The position numbers and the translations under genes were made by a program. Shown here in pieces: positions 7,631 through 16,742 of a stretch of 64,000 nucleotides of DNA; positions within the stretch are counted from its first letter, which is position 1; every line of letters begins with the position of its first letter. The stretch is from Pseudomonas leptonychotis. Its GTDB lineage: Bacteria > Pseudomonadota > Gammaproteobacteria > Pseudomonadales > Pseudomonadaceae. The stretch lies in contig NZ_RFLV01000002.1 of the NCBI RefSeq assembly GCF_004920405.1, forward strand, positions 62,001-126,000, read 5' to 3'. The notes beneath the pieces were generated by a model. It worked only from the letters and a program-made list of their open reading frames with translations. It was not told where the DNA came from and ran no database searches.

Positions 7631-7658
7631 AACGAACCCCGCAGTGGCGGGGTTCGTT
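7631..7658. terminator. Hairpin terminator downstream of DUF903 gene
   Basis: Perfect 12-bp arms 7631-7642 and 7647-7658 with tetraloop AGTG, 17 bases past the stop of the minus-strand lipoprotein gene at 7675. T content after the stem is modest. It would also insulate the nasST promoter. Confidence 0.75.
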
Positions 7659-7674
7659 GTAGGGCTGGGCAGGC

Positions 7675-7884
7675 TTAGCGTTCTAGCATCTGCTTGACCG
7701 AACTTTGTGGGATTTGTTGTTTACGGCCCTCGCTGTCGGTGAACTCGATCATGCCAGTGCCTTTGTCCAGTTTCGGCTTGCCATCACTGGTCAGTAACTG
7801 CCCGTCGGTGGTGCTGATGATGTATTCACTGCTGCAGCCGGCCAGGCTGAATACGCAGAGTGCGGCAATAATCCAGTGCTTCAT
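7675..7884 (-). CDS. YgdI/YgdR (DUF903) family small lipoprotein
   Basis: 69 residues from the ATG at 7884 (AGGAAAG upstream); a longer in-frame reading has no ribosome site. MKHWIIAALCVFSLAGC is a lipoprotein signal with lipobox LAGC. The body SSEYIISTTDGQLLTSDGKPKLDKGTG then MIEFTDSEGRKQQIPQSSV matches the DUF903 SH3-like lipoproteins. Role unknown; family members are abundant envelope lipoproteins. Monocistronic, flanked by terminators on both sides. Confidence 0.85.
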   Translation of the reverse strand: MKHWIIAALCVFSLAGCSSEYIISTTDGQLLTSDGKPKLDKGTGMIEFTDSEGRKQQIPQSSVKQMLER

Positions 7885-7967
7885 GAGTCTTTCCTGATGG
7901 TCTTTGCTGTGTTGCTGCGCCCATATAAACGGGAACTCTTGGCCTTTATGCGCGACAAGCCAGGCAC

Positions 7968-8002
7968 AAAGAAAAGCCCCGCACGAGGCGGGGCTTTCTT
8001 TA
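7968..8002 (-). terminator. acnB terminator
   Basis: Arms 7973-7982 and 7988-7997 (AAAGCCCCGC and complement), followed in the minus-strand transcript by UUUUCUUU. It starts about 30 bases after the acnB stop codon. Confidence 0.85.
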
Positions 8003-8028
8003 TACATGCAGCGTGATGCGTTGTTTCG

Positions 8029-10638
8029 TTAGGCTTGAACGACCGGGATGTTGGCGTTCGCAGCGGCTTCACGGAACTCGGCGATCTGATCGAAGCTCAG
8101 GTAGCGGTAAACGTCCGCTGCCATGGTGTCGATTTCCTTCGCGTAGACCATGTATTCCTCAACGGTCGGCAGCTTGCCAGTAATGGCTGCTACCGAAGCC
8201 AACTCGGCCGAAGCCAGGTAGACGTTGGCACCATCGCCCAGACGGTTAGGGAAGTTACGGGTCGAGGTCGATACCACAGTGGAGTTGGCCTCAACGCGCG
8301 CCTGGTTACCCATGCACAGCGAGCAACCTGGCATTTCCAAACGTGCGCCAGCTTTGCCGTAGATGCCGTAGTAGCCTTCCTCGGTCAGCTGATGCTGGTC
8401 CATTTTGGTCGGCGGCGACAGCCACAGGCGAGTCGGCAGGGAGCCTTCGACTTTTTCCAACAGCTTACCGGCAGCGCGGAAGTGACCGATGTTGGTCATG
8501 CACGAACCGATAAACACTTCGTCGATCTTCTCTCCGGCAACGCTCGACAGCAGACGCGCATCGTCTGGGTCGTTCGGTGCGCAGAGGACCGGCTCGTTGA
8601 TGTCGGCCAGATCGATTTCGATGATCTCGGCGTACTCAGCGTCCTTGTCAGCTTCCATCAGCTTAGGATCAGCCAACCAGGCTTCCATCGCTTGGGCGCG
8701 ACGTTCCATGGTGCGTGCATCGCCGTAGCCTTCGCTGATCATCCAGCGCAGCAGGGTGATGTTCGAACGCAGGTACTCGGCGATGGCTTTTTCCGGCAGC
8801 TTGATGGTGCAACCAGCAGCCGAGCGCTCGGCCGAGGCGTCGGACAACTCGAACGCTTGCTCGACAGTCAGCTCGTCCAGGCCTTCGATCTCAAGGATGC
8901 GACCCGAGAAGGCGTTGATCTTGCCTTTCTTCTCGACAGTCAGCAGGCCTTTCTGAATGGCCACATAAGGGATGGCATGCACCAGGTCACGCAGGGTGAT
9001 GCCGGGCTGCAGCGTGCCTTTGAAGCGCACCAGGATGGACTCTGGCATGTCCAGTGGCATAACACCGGTAGCCGCAGCGAACGCGACCAGGCCGGAGCCG
9101 GCTGGGAAGGAGATGCCCATCGGGAAGCGGGTGTGCGAGTCACCACCGGTACCGACGGTGTCCGGCAGCAGCATACGGTTCAGCCAGCTGTGGATGATGC
9201 CGTCGCCTGGACGCAGGGATACGCCACCACGGGTGCGGATGAAATCCGGCAGGGTGTGGTGAGTGGTCACGTCGATTGGCTTTGGATACGCCGCGGTGTG
9301 GCAGAACGACTGCATGACCAGGTCGGCGGAGAAGCCCAGGCAAGCCAGGTCTTTCAGCTCATCACGGGTCATCGGGCCAGTAGTGTCCTGGGAGCCGACG
9401 GTGGTCATCTTCGGTTCGCAGTAAGTGCCAGGGCGTACGCCTTGACCTTCAGCCAGACCGCACGCCTTGCCGACCATCTTCTGCGCCAGGGTGAAACCCT
9501 TGGTGCTGGTGGCTGGTGGCTCAGGCAGCTTGAACAGGTTGGTTGGGCCCAGGCCCAGCTCGGCACGGGCTTTCTCGGTCAAACCGCGGCCGATGATCAG
9601 TGGGATACGGCCGCCAGCGCGCACTTCGTCGAGCAGGACCGGGGTCTTCATTTCGAAGGTGGTCAGGACTTCATCAGTACCGTGCTTGCAGACTTTGCCA
9701 GCATGCGGGTACAGGTCGATCACGTCGCCCATGTGCATGTTCGACACGTCGAATTCGATCGGCAGAGCGCCGGCGTCTTCCATGGTGTTGTAGAAGATCG
9801 GTGCGATCTTGCTGCCGAAGCAGAAGCCGCCAGCGCGCTTGTTCGGCACGTTCGGGATGTCGTCGCCGAAGAACCACAGCACCGAGTTGGTGGCGGATTT
9901 ACGCGAAGAACCAGTACCGACCACGTCACCCACGTAAGCGATAGGGAAACCTTCGCCGCGCATGGTTTCGATTTGCTTCATCGGGCCGGTTACGCCTTGC
10001 TCGTCCGGCACGATGCCGTCGCGGGCCATTTTCAGCATGGCCAGGGCGTGCAGCGGGATGTCCGGGCGCGACCAGGCGTCTGGAGCCGGGGACAGGTCGT
10101 CGGTGTTGGTTTCGCCGGTGACCTTGAACACGCGCAGGCTGATCTTGTCGGCCAGGGTTGGGCGGTTCTTGAACCACTCGCCGTCAGCCCAGGACTGCAG
10201 CACGCCTTTGGCGTGAGCGTTACCATTTTTGGCTTTCTCGGCGACGTCGTGGAAGGCGTCGAACATCAGCAGGGTGTGCTTCAGTTGCTCGGCAGTCACG
10301 CCAGCCAGTTCGCTGTCATCAAGCAGCTCAACCATGGTGGCGATGTTGTAACCGCCTTGCATGGTGCCCAGCAGCTCAACAGCGTGTTGCTTGCTGATCA
10401 GCGGGGAGGTGGCTTCGCCTTTGGCAATGGCAGAGAGAAAACCGGCTTTGACGTAGGCGGCTTCGTCGACGCCTGGTGGTACGCGGTTGGTGATCAGGTC
10501 GAGCAGAAAGGCTTCTTCGCCGGCTGGCGGAGTTTTCAGCAGCTCGATCAGGCCTGCGGTTTGTTCGGCGTTCAGCGGCTGGGGCACGATACCCTGAGCG
10601 GCACGCTCTGCTACATGTTTGCGATAGGCTTCAAGCAC
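8029..10638 (-). CDS. acnB: Aconitate hydratase B
   Basis: Bifunctional aconitase/2-methylisocitrate dehydratase of the TCA cycle, cytoplasmic, [4Fe-4S]. The start taken is the GTG at 10638, giving VLEAYRKHVAERAAQG and 869 residues, the length usual in Pseudomonas. An in-frame ATG at 10650 and longer readings would add residues not present in the family; AGGGT lies 7 bases before the GTG. HEAT-like N-terminal domain, swivel domain (TGETNTDDLSPAPDAWSRPD), then the catalytic part. Cluster cysteines are in FIGSCMTNIGHF and PGCSLCMGNQARV. Long leader of about 290 bases, see 10756-10894 and 10928-10956. Confidence 0.97.
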   Translation of the reverse strand: MLEAYRKHVAERAAQGIVPQPLNAEQTAGLIELLKTPPAGEEAFLLDLITNRVPPGVDEAAYVKAGFLSAIAKGEATSPLISKQHAVELLGTMQGGYNIATMVELLDDSELAGVTAEQLKHTLLMFDAFHDVAEKAKNGNAHAKGVLQSWADGEWFKNRPTLADKISLRVFKVTGETNTDDLSPAPDAWSRPDIPLHALAMLKMARDGIVPDEQGVTGPMKQIETMRGEGFPIAYVGDVVGTGSSRKSATNSVLWFFGDDIPNVPNKRAGGFCFGSKIAPIFYNTMEDAGALPIEFDVSNMHMGDVIDLYPHAGKVCKHGTDEVLTTFEMKTPVLLDEVRAGGRIPLIIGRGLTEKARAELGLGPTNLFKLPEPPATSTKGFTLAQKMVGKACGLAEGQGVRPGTYCEPKMTTVGSQDTTGPMTRDELKDLACLGFSADLVMQSFCHTAAYPKPIDVTTHHTLPDFIRTRGGVSLRPGDGIIHSWLNRMLLPDTVGTGGDSHTRFPMGISFPAGSGLVAFAAATGVMPLDMPESILVRFKGTLQPGITLRDLVHAIPYVAIQKGLLTVEKKGKINAFSGRILEIEGLDELTVEQAFELSDASAERSAAGCTIKLPEKAIAEYLRSNITLLRWMISEGYGDARTMERRAQAMEAWLADPKLMEADKDAEYAEIIEIDLADINEPVLCAPNDPDDARLLSSVAGEKIDEVFIGSCMTNIGHFRAAGKLLEKVEGSLPTRLWLSPPTKMDQHQLTEEGYYGIYGKAGARLEMPGCSLCMGNQARVEANSTVVSTSTRNFPNRLGDGANVYLASAELASVAAITGKLPTVEEYMVYAKEIDTMAADVYRYLSFDQIAEFREAAANANIPVVQA

Positions 10639-10755
10639 AGTTATTACCCTCATCAGTGGTCCCTTAGGCTGTCCGGGACGCGATCCAGAAAACAACGAAC
10701 CAGGCGCTTCATGGCTTTATGGGCCGTTTAGCCGAGGTTTCATCGTTCTCTTGCA

Positions 10756-10894
10756 GAAGCTGTTTTCAAAGTTTTACGCCGGCAGGACGGGTTGGATGAG
10801 GGCTGGTGACGACACTTGAAGGGTGGCTCAAGGGTCGGCACCAACATCGAACCTGCAGGATTGACTGTGCTCGTGACGCTTTGAAAACAGCTTC
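10756..10894. repeat. 139-bp element bounded by 16-bp perfect inverted repeats
   Basis: GAAGCTGTTTTCAAAG at 10756-10771 and its exact complement at 10879-10894, with 107 bases between. It lies in the acnB leader, between the putative promoter and the GTG. No flanking target duplication is obvious and no gene is inside. It could be a MITE-like remnant or a long-range RNA stem in the acnB 5' UTR. The rest of the 405-bp gap 10639-11043 holds only the acnB promoter candidate and, on the other strand, the start region of the DUF1289 gene. Confidence 0.7.
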
Positions 10895-10927
10895 CAACGG
10901 ACGTTGCTGCCTTTAAAAGGCCGGCCG

Positions 10928-10956
10928 ATTCTACTGGAAAGCTTTGATAAAGTTAA
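10928..10956 (-). promoter_or_regulatory. Candidate sigma-70 promoter of acnB
   Basis: Minus strand: TTAACT, 17 bases, TAGAAT (4/6 and 5/6 to consensus). It would give a 5' UTR of about 285 bases enclosing the inverted repeat at 10756-10894. Confidence 0.5.
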
Positions 10957-11043
10957 GCGAAAGGCCCCGCTTATATAGGGGTGATCTGCCTTAGACAAAG
11001 GGCTAAGATGCCAGCCTATTCGCCAGTGTCAGCGTCATTTGTT

Positions 11044-11520
11044 ATGTCCAACCAACGCATCAAAACCCCTTGTGTCGGCCTGTGCTCCACTGTTTACGGC
11101 GATTTGGTCTGCCGTGGCTGCAAGCGTTTCCATCATGAAGTGATTAATTGGAACGGCTATAACGAGGAAGAGAAACACGCGGTCTGGCTGCGTTTGGAAG
11201 TCCTGCTGGTGCAGGTGATGGCCGGGAAAATCGAGATTTTTGATACGCAGCGCCTGCGTAGTCAGTTGGAGCAGCGCAAGATTCGCTTTGTGCCGCAGCA
11301 ATCGCCGTATTGCTGGGCCTATCAGTTGATTGCCCGAGGTGCACGGGTGATCAGTCAGTTGGATGCTTATGGCATGGTGCTGTTGCCGGAGTTTCGTGAG
11401 TGGAACCTGCCAGAGCTGCGCGATGCGATTGATCGCGAATTCTTTCTGTTATCCGAAGCGCATTACGAGCGCTATATCGCGCCGCGTTTTTTGCGTGAAG
11501 GGTTGGACGTCAGGGTTTAA
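11044..11520 (+). CDS. DUF1289 domain-containing protein
   Basis: 158 residues from the ATG at 11044 (MSNQRIKTPCVGLC). An ATG at 11008 has AGGG nearby but would prepend a non-conserved segment. The N-terminal DUF1289 motif TPCVGLCSTVYGDLVCRGCKRF (written in part) contains four cysteines in C-x3-C-x7-C-x2-C spacing, followed by EVINWNGYNEEEK; it is probably a small metal-binding knuckle. The C-terminal hundred residues are Pseudomonas-type (QSPYCWAYQLIARGARVI). Function unknown. Convergent with usp through a strong shared terminator. Confidence 0.85.
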   Translation: MSNQRIKTPCVGLCSTVYGDLVCRGCKRFHHEVINWNGYNEEEKHAVWLRLEVLLVQVMAGKIEIFDTQRLRSQLEQRKIRFVPQQSPYCWAYQLIARGARVISQLDAYGMVLLPEFREWNLPELRDAIDREFFLLSEAHYERYIAPRFLREGLDVRV

Positions 11521-11531
11521 CTCGAGATTTG

Positions 11532-11569
11532 AAACAACAAAGCCGCCTTTAGAGGCGGCTTTGTTGTTT
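11532..11569. terminator. Bidirectional terminator
   Basis: 17-bp perfect arms 11532-11548 and 11553-11569, loop TTAG. The stem is A-rich/T-rich at its base on both strands. It serves the DUF1289 gene (+) and usp (-). Confidence 0.92.
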
Positions 11570-11581
11570 CAGGGCTGGTGG

Positions 11582-12445
11582 TCAGCGCTGGGCGACCAGT
11601 TCTTCCAGGTGAGCGATGATGTCGTCTGGTTTGAGCACCAGAATGTCGCTTTCTAGCGAGTCGAGAATCACTTCAGCAGTATTGCCGATCAGGGCCCCGG
11701 AGATCCCGGTGCGCGCCACTGTGCCAATCACTGTGACACCGGCCTTGAGTTGGTGCGCCATATGCGGAATCAGTGCATCAGCGGGGCCTTCGGCGATATG
11801 CAGGTGCTCATCGCGGATCTCATACTCGGTTTGAAAGGCTTTGCACTGTTGGCGGTAGCGCGCCTCGATGGTTTCCTTAAGCTGGAATGTCGGGTCGGCA
11901 GCCGAAAGCATGGGCGTAGGGTGGGCGCTGATCACGTGCAGTTCGGCTTTGGCCAGGGCCGCGATATCGAAGCCATGACTGACGATGCTGGTGTGTAGGG
12001 AGCGGTGTTCGCCATCGGCATTACCCACATCAACCGCGGCCAGAATGACGCTACCTGCCCAGGGCTTGTCTGTTTTGACCATCAGCACGGGGGCCGGGCA
12101 GTAGCGCAACAGCTTCCAGTCATCAGGGGTGAGCAAGGCCTTTTTCAGCGGGTTGTCAGGGAAGTGCTGTTTGATCACCAAGCCGCAGCCTTCGGCCTGC
12201 TGCACGCTGATAATGGTTTGGTGCAGGTTCTCATGCCAGGCTTGTTGGCTGGAGGTTTTGAAACCTTCGCTGTCGAGCAAGCCAGTCAGGTCGCGCAGGT
12301 AATCACTGTGGTCACCCTTTTTGTCGCACACCAACAAATGCAAGTGCGATTGAGTAACGCCGGCAATCAGTTTGGCGCGCTTTAGGGCGAGACCTTCTGC
12401 GTGATTTGGCTCCATCACCACCAAAATGCTGCGAATAGCTTGCAT
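11582..12445 (-). CDS. Tandem-domain universal stress protein
   Basis: 287 residues from the ATG at 12445 (GGAG, 6 bases spacing). Two UspA domains in tandem: residues 1-140 begin MQAIRSILVVMEPN, and the second begins near SVILAAVDVGNAD, ending with the nucleotide-loop-like sequence VIGTVARTGISGALIGNTAEVIL then SDILVLKP. The G-x2-G-x9-G-S/T ATP motif is complete only in the second half. UspE-like. Cytoplasmic stress role inferred from family. Monocistronic. Confidence 0.88.
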   Translation of the reverse strand: MQAIRSILVVMEPNHAEGLALKRAKLIAGVTQSHLHLLVCDKKGDHSDYLRDLTGLLDSEGFKTSSQQAWHENLHQTIISVQQAEGCGLVIKQHFPDNPLKKALLTPDDWKLLRYCPAPVLMVKTDKPWAGSVILAAVDVGNADGEHRSLHTSIVSHGFDIAALAKAELHVISAHPTPMLSAADPTFQLKETIEARYRQQCKAFQTEYEIRDEHLHIAEGPADALIPHMAHQLKAGVTVIGTVARTGISGALIGNTAEVILDSLESDILVLKPDDIIAHLEELVAQR

Positions 12446-12706
12446 GATCATCTCCATGTGCAGTCGGTTGAACTGGCTTCACTATAGAACGCCGCCACCT
12501 GCTTGGTAGTTGATCGGTATCAATCGAGTGGCTGTTCGTACGCTCATTCGTATAATGGCCGCCCTGCAACCCCCATCACTCCCGCCTGCCTATTTTTGTG
12601 AATTTATGTATCTGTTAGCTGAAAACGATTACTCGCCGCGCTGTTTTGCTTTCATGCCCGGATGCTTACTGGTGAAGCCACAGTCCTTGGCTATGGACGT
12701 GTGCCC

Positions 12707-13312
12707 ATGAGCTTGCCGGAGATTCATGAGTTTCTCGGTTGCCGCACCCCCGATGGCTGGATCGCTGCCGCCTTGGCTGATCAGCAGACGCTGTTGATTG
12801 ACCATAAGAACTGCGAATTCAAGGCCGCTAGCACGGCGCTGAGCCTGATGGCTAAGTACAGCACCTACGCGGATCTGCTCAATGCCATGTCGCGCTTGGC
12901 GCGCGAAGAGTTGGTGCACCACGAACAGGTGCTGCGCATCATGAAACGCCGCAAAATTGGCCTGCGCCCAGTCTCGGCGGCGCGCTACGCTTCAGGTCTG
13001 CGCAAGGTGGTGCGCAGTCATGAGCCGGTCAAGCTGGTGGATACCCTGGTGGTAGGTGCATTTATCGAGGCGCGCAGTTGTGAGCGCTTTGAGGCATTGG
13101 TGCCACATCTGGATGAAGAGCTAGGCAAGTTTTACTTTGGTTTGCTGAAAAGCGAGGCGCGGCATTTTCAGGGATACCTGAAGCTGGCTTATCAGTACGG
13201 TGATGAGCGTGACGTCAATCAGGCCATTGAGCGGGTGAGGGTGGCTGAGCAGGAATTGATCGAGTCGCCGGATACAGAAATGCGCTTTCACAGCGGGATT
13301 CCGTCTCTCTAA
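12707..13312 (+). CDS. miaE: tRNA-(ms2io6A37) hydroxylase MiaE
   Basis: 201 residues from ATG 12707 (MSLPEIHEFLGCRTPDGWI). Ferritin-like di-iron protein: ligands visible in LAREELVHHEQVL (E, H), GAFIEARSCERF (E) and LLKSEARHFQGYL (E, H). It hydroxylates the isopentenyl group of ms2i6A at position 37 of tRNAs reading UNN codons. Single gene. A longer in-frame ATG exists at 12662, but that extension is not family-like. The preceding 12446-12706 is the divergent promoter region with usp. Confidence 0.93.
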   Translation: MSLPEIHEFLGCRTPDGWIAAALADQQTLLIDHKNCEFKAASTALSLMAKYSTYADLLNAMSRLAREELVHHEQVLRIMKRRKIGLRPVSAARYASGLRKVVRSHEPVKLVDTLVVGAFIEARSCERFEALVPHLDEELGKFYFGLLKSEARHFQGYLKLAYQYGDERDVNQAIERVRVAEQELIESPDTEMRFHSGIPSL

Positions 13313-13321
13313 AACAGCGAT

Positions 13322-13352
13322 ACCCCAAGTGCGTAGCTTTGCTGCTTGGGGT
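13322..13352 (+). terminator. Probable miaE terminator
   Basis: 8-bp arms 13322-13329 (ACCCCAAG) and 13345-13352, followed by TTTG, 9 bases after the miaE stop. The loop is long (15 bases) and the T run short. Confidence 0.55.
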
Positions 13353-13455
13353 TTGCGGCCTTAGCGCTGTGTTCTCAAAATCGCGGCAAGGTCACTGCCG
13401 CGCAGTGATCGCTCGCATCACTGTCGTTTGAGCGGTTTGCCGCACTTGCCGGTAG

Positions 13456-14193
13456 TTAGCTGGGCTCAAGAGGCTCCAGTTCGAATGCGCTTTGTTGAAA
13501 GCCTTGGCGGTCGACCTGCAGTGCCCAGCCTTGTTTGTCCCAGTCACCCAGCACAATGCGTTGCGCCGCTTCGCCGTTGACCTGAAGCGAGTGCGTGGCC
13601 GGGCGATGGGTATGGCCGTGAATCAGGGTGCGTACGCCGTGCTCGACCATAATGCGCGGCACTTCGTCCGGCGTGACGTCGACAATCTCGCTGGCTTTCA
13701 TCCGCGTTTGCGTGCGGCTTTCATTGCGCAGCTTGCGTGCCAATTTCTGTCGAGTACTCAGCGGCAGGTTGCGCAAAATAAACAGCGAAATCGGGTTGCG
13801 TAGCCAGCGGCGCAGTTTCATGTAGCCGATGTCCAGGGTGCACAGGCTGTCGCCGTGCATCAGCAGCACGCGTTCGCCGTTCAGTTCAATCACGCATGGG
13901 TCTGGCAACAGGGTGCAGCCAGCAGCCTGGCAAAACTTCTTGCCGAGGAGGAAGTCACGATTGCCATGCATCAGATAGAGGCGTGTACCGCGCTCGCTAA
14001 GGTGGCGCAGGGCCTGGGCAATCGAGTGTTGAAAGGGGCTCATGGCGTCGTCGCCAATCCACACTTCAAAGAAGTCGCCGAGGATATACAGGGCGTCAGC
14101 ATGAATCGCGCGGGTTTCGAGGAAATGCAGGAGCGCCCGGCTGATGTCCGGGCGCTCCTCTTCTAGGTGCAGATCAGAGATCAGTAGGATCAC
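13456..14193 (-). CDS. lpxH: UDP-2,3-diacylglucosamine diphosphatase LpxH
   Basis: 245 residues, calcineurin-like metallophosphoesterase. It cleaves UDP-2,3-diacylglucosamine to lipid X in lipid A synthesis, at the inner membrane face. Metal-binding motifs in order: ISDLHLEE (D8, H10), [32 protein letters not shown] and LIHGHTHRP. The start overlaps the ppiB stop by 4 bases (ATGA), so the two are co-translated. Essential in organisms using the LpxH route. Confidence 0.96.
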   Translation of the reverse strand: MILLISDLHLEEERPDISRALLHFLETRAIHADALYILGDFFEVWIGDDAMSPFQHSIAQALRHLSERGTRLYLMHGNRDFLLGKKFCQAAGCTLLPDPCVIELNGERVLLMHGDSLCTLDIGYMKLRRWLRNPISLFILRNLPLSTRQKLARKLRNESRTQTRMKASEIVDVTPDEVPRIMVEHGVRTLIHGHTHRPATHSLQVNGEAAQRIVLGDWDKQGWALQVDRQGFQQSAFELEPLEPS

Positions 14194-14684
14194 TCAACGA
14201 TCTCAGCACGCTCGATGATGACGTCTTCTACAGGTACATCTTGATGGCCGGATTTGCTGGTGGTGGCAACGGCCTTGATGGCGTTTACCACGTCCATGCC
14301 TTCAACCACTTCACCGAATACCGCGTAGCCCCAGCCTTGCACGGTCGGTGCGCTGTGGTTGAGGAAGCTGTTGTCGCCGACGTTGATAAAGAACTGCGCG
14401 CTCGCTGAGTGCGGCTCCATGGTGCGGGCCATGGCCACGGTGCCGATTTTGTTGGCTACACCGTTGTTGGCTTCGTTTTTGATGGTGGCGCGGGTGGTTT
14501 TCTGCTTCATGCCCGGCTCAAAACCACCGCCCTGGATCATGAAGTTGCTGATCACGCGGTGGAATACGGTGTTGTCGTAGTGGCCTTCAGATACGTACTG
14601 CTTGAAGTTGGCCACGGTTTCCGGGGCTTTGTCTTCGAACAGGTTTAGGGTGATAACGCCGTGGTTGGTGTGCAGCTTGATCAT
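14190..14684 (-). CDS. ppiB: Peptidyl-prolyl cis-trans isomerase B (cyclophilin)
   Basis: 164 residues, no signal peptide, so the cytoplasmic cyclophilin. Motifs [18 protein letters not shown] (catalytic Arg/Phe) and [21 protein letters not shown] are characteristic. First gene of ppiB-lpxH, a pair widely conserved in gammaproteobacteria. The divergent interval to glnS (330 bp) contains the repeat at 14843-14984. Confidence 0.95.
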   Translation of the reverse strand: MIKLHTNHGVITLNLFEDKAPETVANFKQYVSEGHYDNTVFHRVISNFMIQGGGFEPGMKQKTTRATIKNEANNGVANKIGTVAMARTMEPHSASAQFFINVGDNSFLNHSAPTVQGWGYAVFGEVVEGMDVVNAIKAVATTSKSGHQDVPVEDVIIERAEIVE

Positions 14685-14842
14685 GTAGGTAATCGCTCTG
14701 TCGATAAATCCGTGAGCCGAATCAATTTCGTTTGTTTACACGTATTGGCGGTAAGCAAAGGCGCTTGAAGCGGTTCTTGGGCCTGTCAGGGGGTTGACAG
14801 CTTCGGCTATGATAAGCGCTTTGTATAAGCCGGCCTACCCTG

Positions 14843-14984
14843 AGAGCCTATCCACAACCTGCTGCGCGTTGGCTGAACGGCGTTGAAAACCACCTAGAAA
14901 TGCTCATTTACATTCGTAAACTCCGCTTTCTCGGCTATTTCCGTCACCGTTTAGCTCTAGCTCGAAAGGTTGTGAACAGGCTCT
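14843..14984. repeat. 142-bp MITE-like element with 18-bp terminal inverted repeats
   Basis: AGAGCCTATCCACAACCT at 14843-14860 and AGGTTGTGAACAGGCTCT at 14967-14984 are inverted repeats with 16 of 18 positions matching. The interior is non-coding. It lies in the 330-bp gap between ppiB and glnS (14685-15014), ending 30 bp before the glnS ATG, so it is probably inside the glnS leader. No target duplication recognised. Ends of this type recur between genes of Pseudomonas as far as I recall, but I could not compare genomes. Confidence 0.7.
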
Positions 14985-15014
14985 GAATCGTGCCACGCAC
15001 TCGCCAAGGACCTC

Positions 15015-16679
15015 ATGAGCAAGCCAGAAACTGTCGCCGCCGCTAACTTTCTTCGCCCCATCGTCCAGGCTGATCTGGATACCGGTAAGCACGCGAAAAT
15101 CATCACTCGCTTTCCGCCGGAGCCTAACGGTTACCTGCACATCGGCCACGCTAAGTCGATTTGCCTGAACTTCGGCTTGGCCCAGGAGCTGGGCGGTGAG
15201 TGCAACCTGCGCTTCGACGACACCAACCCGGCCAAGGAAGACCAGGAATACATCGACGCGATCAAAAGTGATGTGCAATGGCTGGGTTTTGAGTGGGCTG
15301 GGGAGGCGCGCTATGCCTCCAACTATTTCGACCAGCTACATGATTGGGCCGTTGAGTTGATCAAAGCGGGCAACGCCTATGTCTGTGACCTGTCGCCCGA
15401 GCAGGCCCGCGAGTACCGCGGCAACCTCACCGAACCAGGTAAGAACAGTCCGTTCCGTGAGCGCAGCGTTGAAGAGAACCTCGACCTGTTCGCCCGTATG
15501 AAGGCGGGTGAGTACCCTGACGGCGCTCGTGCTCTGCGTGCGAAGATCGACATGGCCTCGCCGAACATGAACCTGCGCGACCCGATTCTTTACCGCATTC
15601 GCCACGCGCATCACCATCAGACCGGCGACAAGTGGTGTATTTACCCAAGCTACGACTTCACTCATGGGCAGTCGGACGCTATTGAAGGCGTTACCCATTC
15701 GATCTGCACGCTTGAGTTCGAAGACCACCGCCCACTGTATGAGTGGTTTTTGGCCCAGCTGCCGGTTCCGGCGCAGCCGCGTCAGTATGAATTTGCTCGC
15801 CTTAACCTGAATTACACCATCACCAGCAAGCGCAAGCTCAAGCAGCTGGTCGATGAGAAGCACGTTAATGGCTGGGACGACCCGCGCATGTCGACCCTCT
15901 CGGGTTTCCGTCGTCGTGGCTACACCCCGGCCTCGATCCGTACTTTCTGCGACATGATTGGTGTTAACCGCGCGGGCGGCGTGGTGGATGTGGGCATGCT
16001 TGAATTCGCCATCCGTGATGACCTCGACGCCAACGCCGCTCGCGCCATGTGCGTGCTCAAACCGCTGAAAGTAGTGATCACCAACTACCCAGAAGGTCAG
16101 GTCGAGAACCTGGAGTTGGCGCGCCATCCCAAGCAGGATATGGGCGTACGGGTGCTGCCGTTTGGCCGCGAGATCTATATCGATGCCAGCGACTTCGAAG
16201 AAGTCCCGCCGGCCGGCTTCAAGCGCCTGATCCCCGGTGGCGAAGCCCGTTTGCGCGGCAGCTACGTGATTCGTGCCGACGAGGCGATCAAGGATGCCGA
16301 GGGCAATATTGTTGAGCTGCGCTGCAGTTACGACGAAAACACCCTGGGTAAGAATCCTGAAGGCCGCAAGGTCAAGGGCGTGATTCATTGGGTGCCGGCT
16401 GCAGAAAGTGTTGAGTGTGAAGTGCGCCTGTACGACCGTCTGTTCCGCTCCGCGAACCCGGAGAAGGACGAAGACGGCGGCAGCTTCCTCGACAACATCA
16501 ACCCCGAGTCTCTGGTGGTGCTAAAAGGCTGTCGCGCCGAGCCCTCGCTGGGCAATGCTGCCCCGGAAGAGCGTTTCCAGTTCGAACGTGAAGGCTACTT
16601 CTGTGCCGACATCAAGGACAGCAAGCCGGGCGCGCCCGTCTTCAACCGTACCGTGACCCTGCGCGACTCTTGGGCTTAA
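15015..16679 (+). CDS. glnS: Glutaminyl-tRNA synthetase
   Basis: 554 residues, class Ic synthetase charging tRNA-Gln, cytoplasmic. HIGH motif in [12 protein letters not shown] (about residues 38-49). The KMSKS counterpart reads ITSKRKL, with Thr where E. coli has Met. Anticodon-binding beta-barrels follow ([22 protein letters not shown]). Length is as expected. An A/G-rich ribosome site (AAGGA) lies 8 bases ahead of the ATG. cysS follows 63 bases downstream on the same strand with no terminator between, suggesting one transcript. Confidence 0.97.
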   Translation: MSKPETVAAANFLRPIVQADLDTGKHAKIITRFPPEPNGYLHIGHAKSICLNFGLAQELGGECNLRFDDTNPAKEDQEYIDAIKSDVQWLGFEWAGEARYASNYFDQLHDWAVELIKAGNAYVCDLSPEQAREYRGNLTEPGKNSPFRERSVEENLDLFARMKAGEYPDGARALRAKIDMASPNMNLRDPILYRIRHAHHHQTGDKWCIYPSYDFTHGQSDAIEGVTHSICTLEFEDHRPLYEWFLAQLPVPAQPRQYEFARLNLNYTITSKRKLKQLVDEKHVNGWDDPRMSTLSGFRRRGYTPASIRTFCDMIGVNRAGGVVDVGMLEFAIRDDLDANAARAMCVLKPLKVVITNYPEGQVENLELARHPKQDMGVRVLPFGREIYIDASDFEEVPPAGFKRLIPGGEARLRGSYVIRADEAIKDAEGNIVELRCSYDENTLGKNPEGRKVKGVIHWVPAAESVECEVRLYDRLFRSANPEKDEDGGSFLDNINPESLVVLKGCRAEPSLGNAAPEERFQFEREGYFCADIKDSKPGAPVFNRTVTLRDSWA

Positions 16680-16742
16680 GGCTCAAACGCTCTGATTTGA
16701 CGCGGGCCGGCAGGCTGGCCCGTGGTTTTCCAAGGAATGCCG

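Noticed and set aside
8035..10731. An 898-codon open frame on the plus strand opposite acnB
   Set aside because: It mirrors acnB almost exactly and is produced by the third-position GC bias of acnB codons. No ribosome site, no recognisable domain. The minus-strand protein is full-length aconitase.
14794..14840. Sigma-70 promoter for glnS starting at the exact TTGACA at 14794
   Set aside because: No -10 element at 16-18 bases; TATAAG lies 24 bases away. Not called.
14904..15278. A 124-codon minus-strand frame running from the repeat into the glnS start
   Set aside because: Covers non-coding repeat DNA and antisense glnS; no ribosome site and no family similarity that I recognise.
15336..16388. 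A 350-codon minus-strand frame inside glnS
   Set aside because: Shadow of the glnS reading frame; no family features and no promoter or ribosome site.
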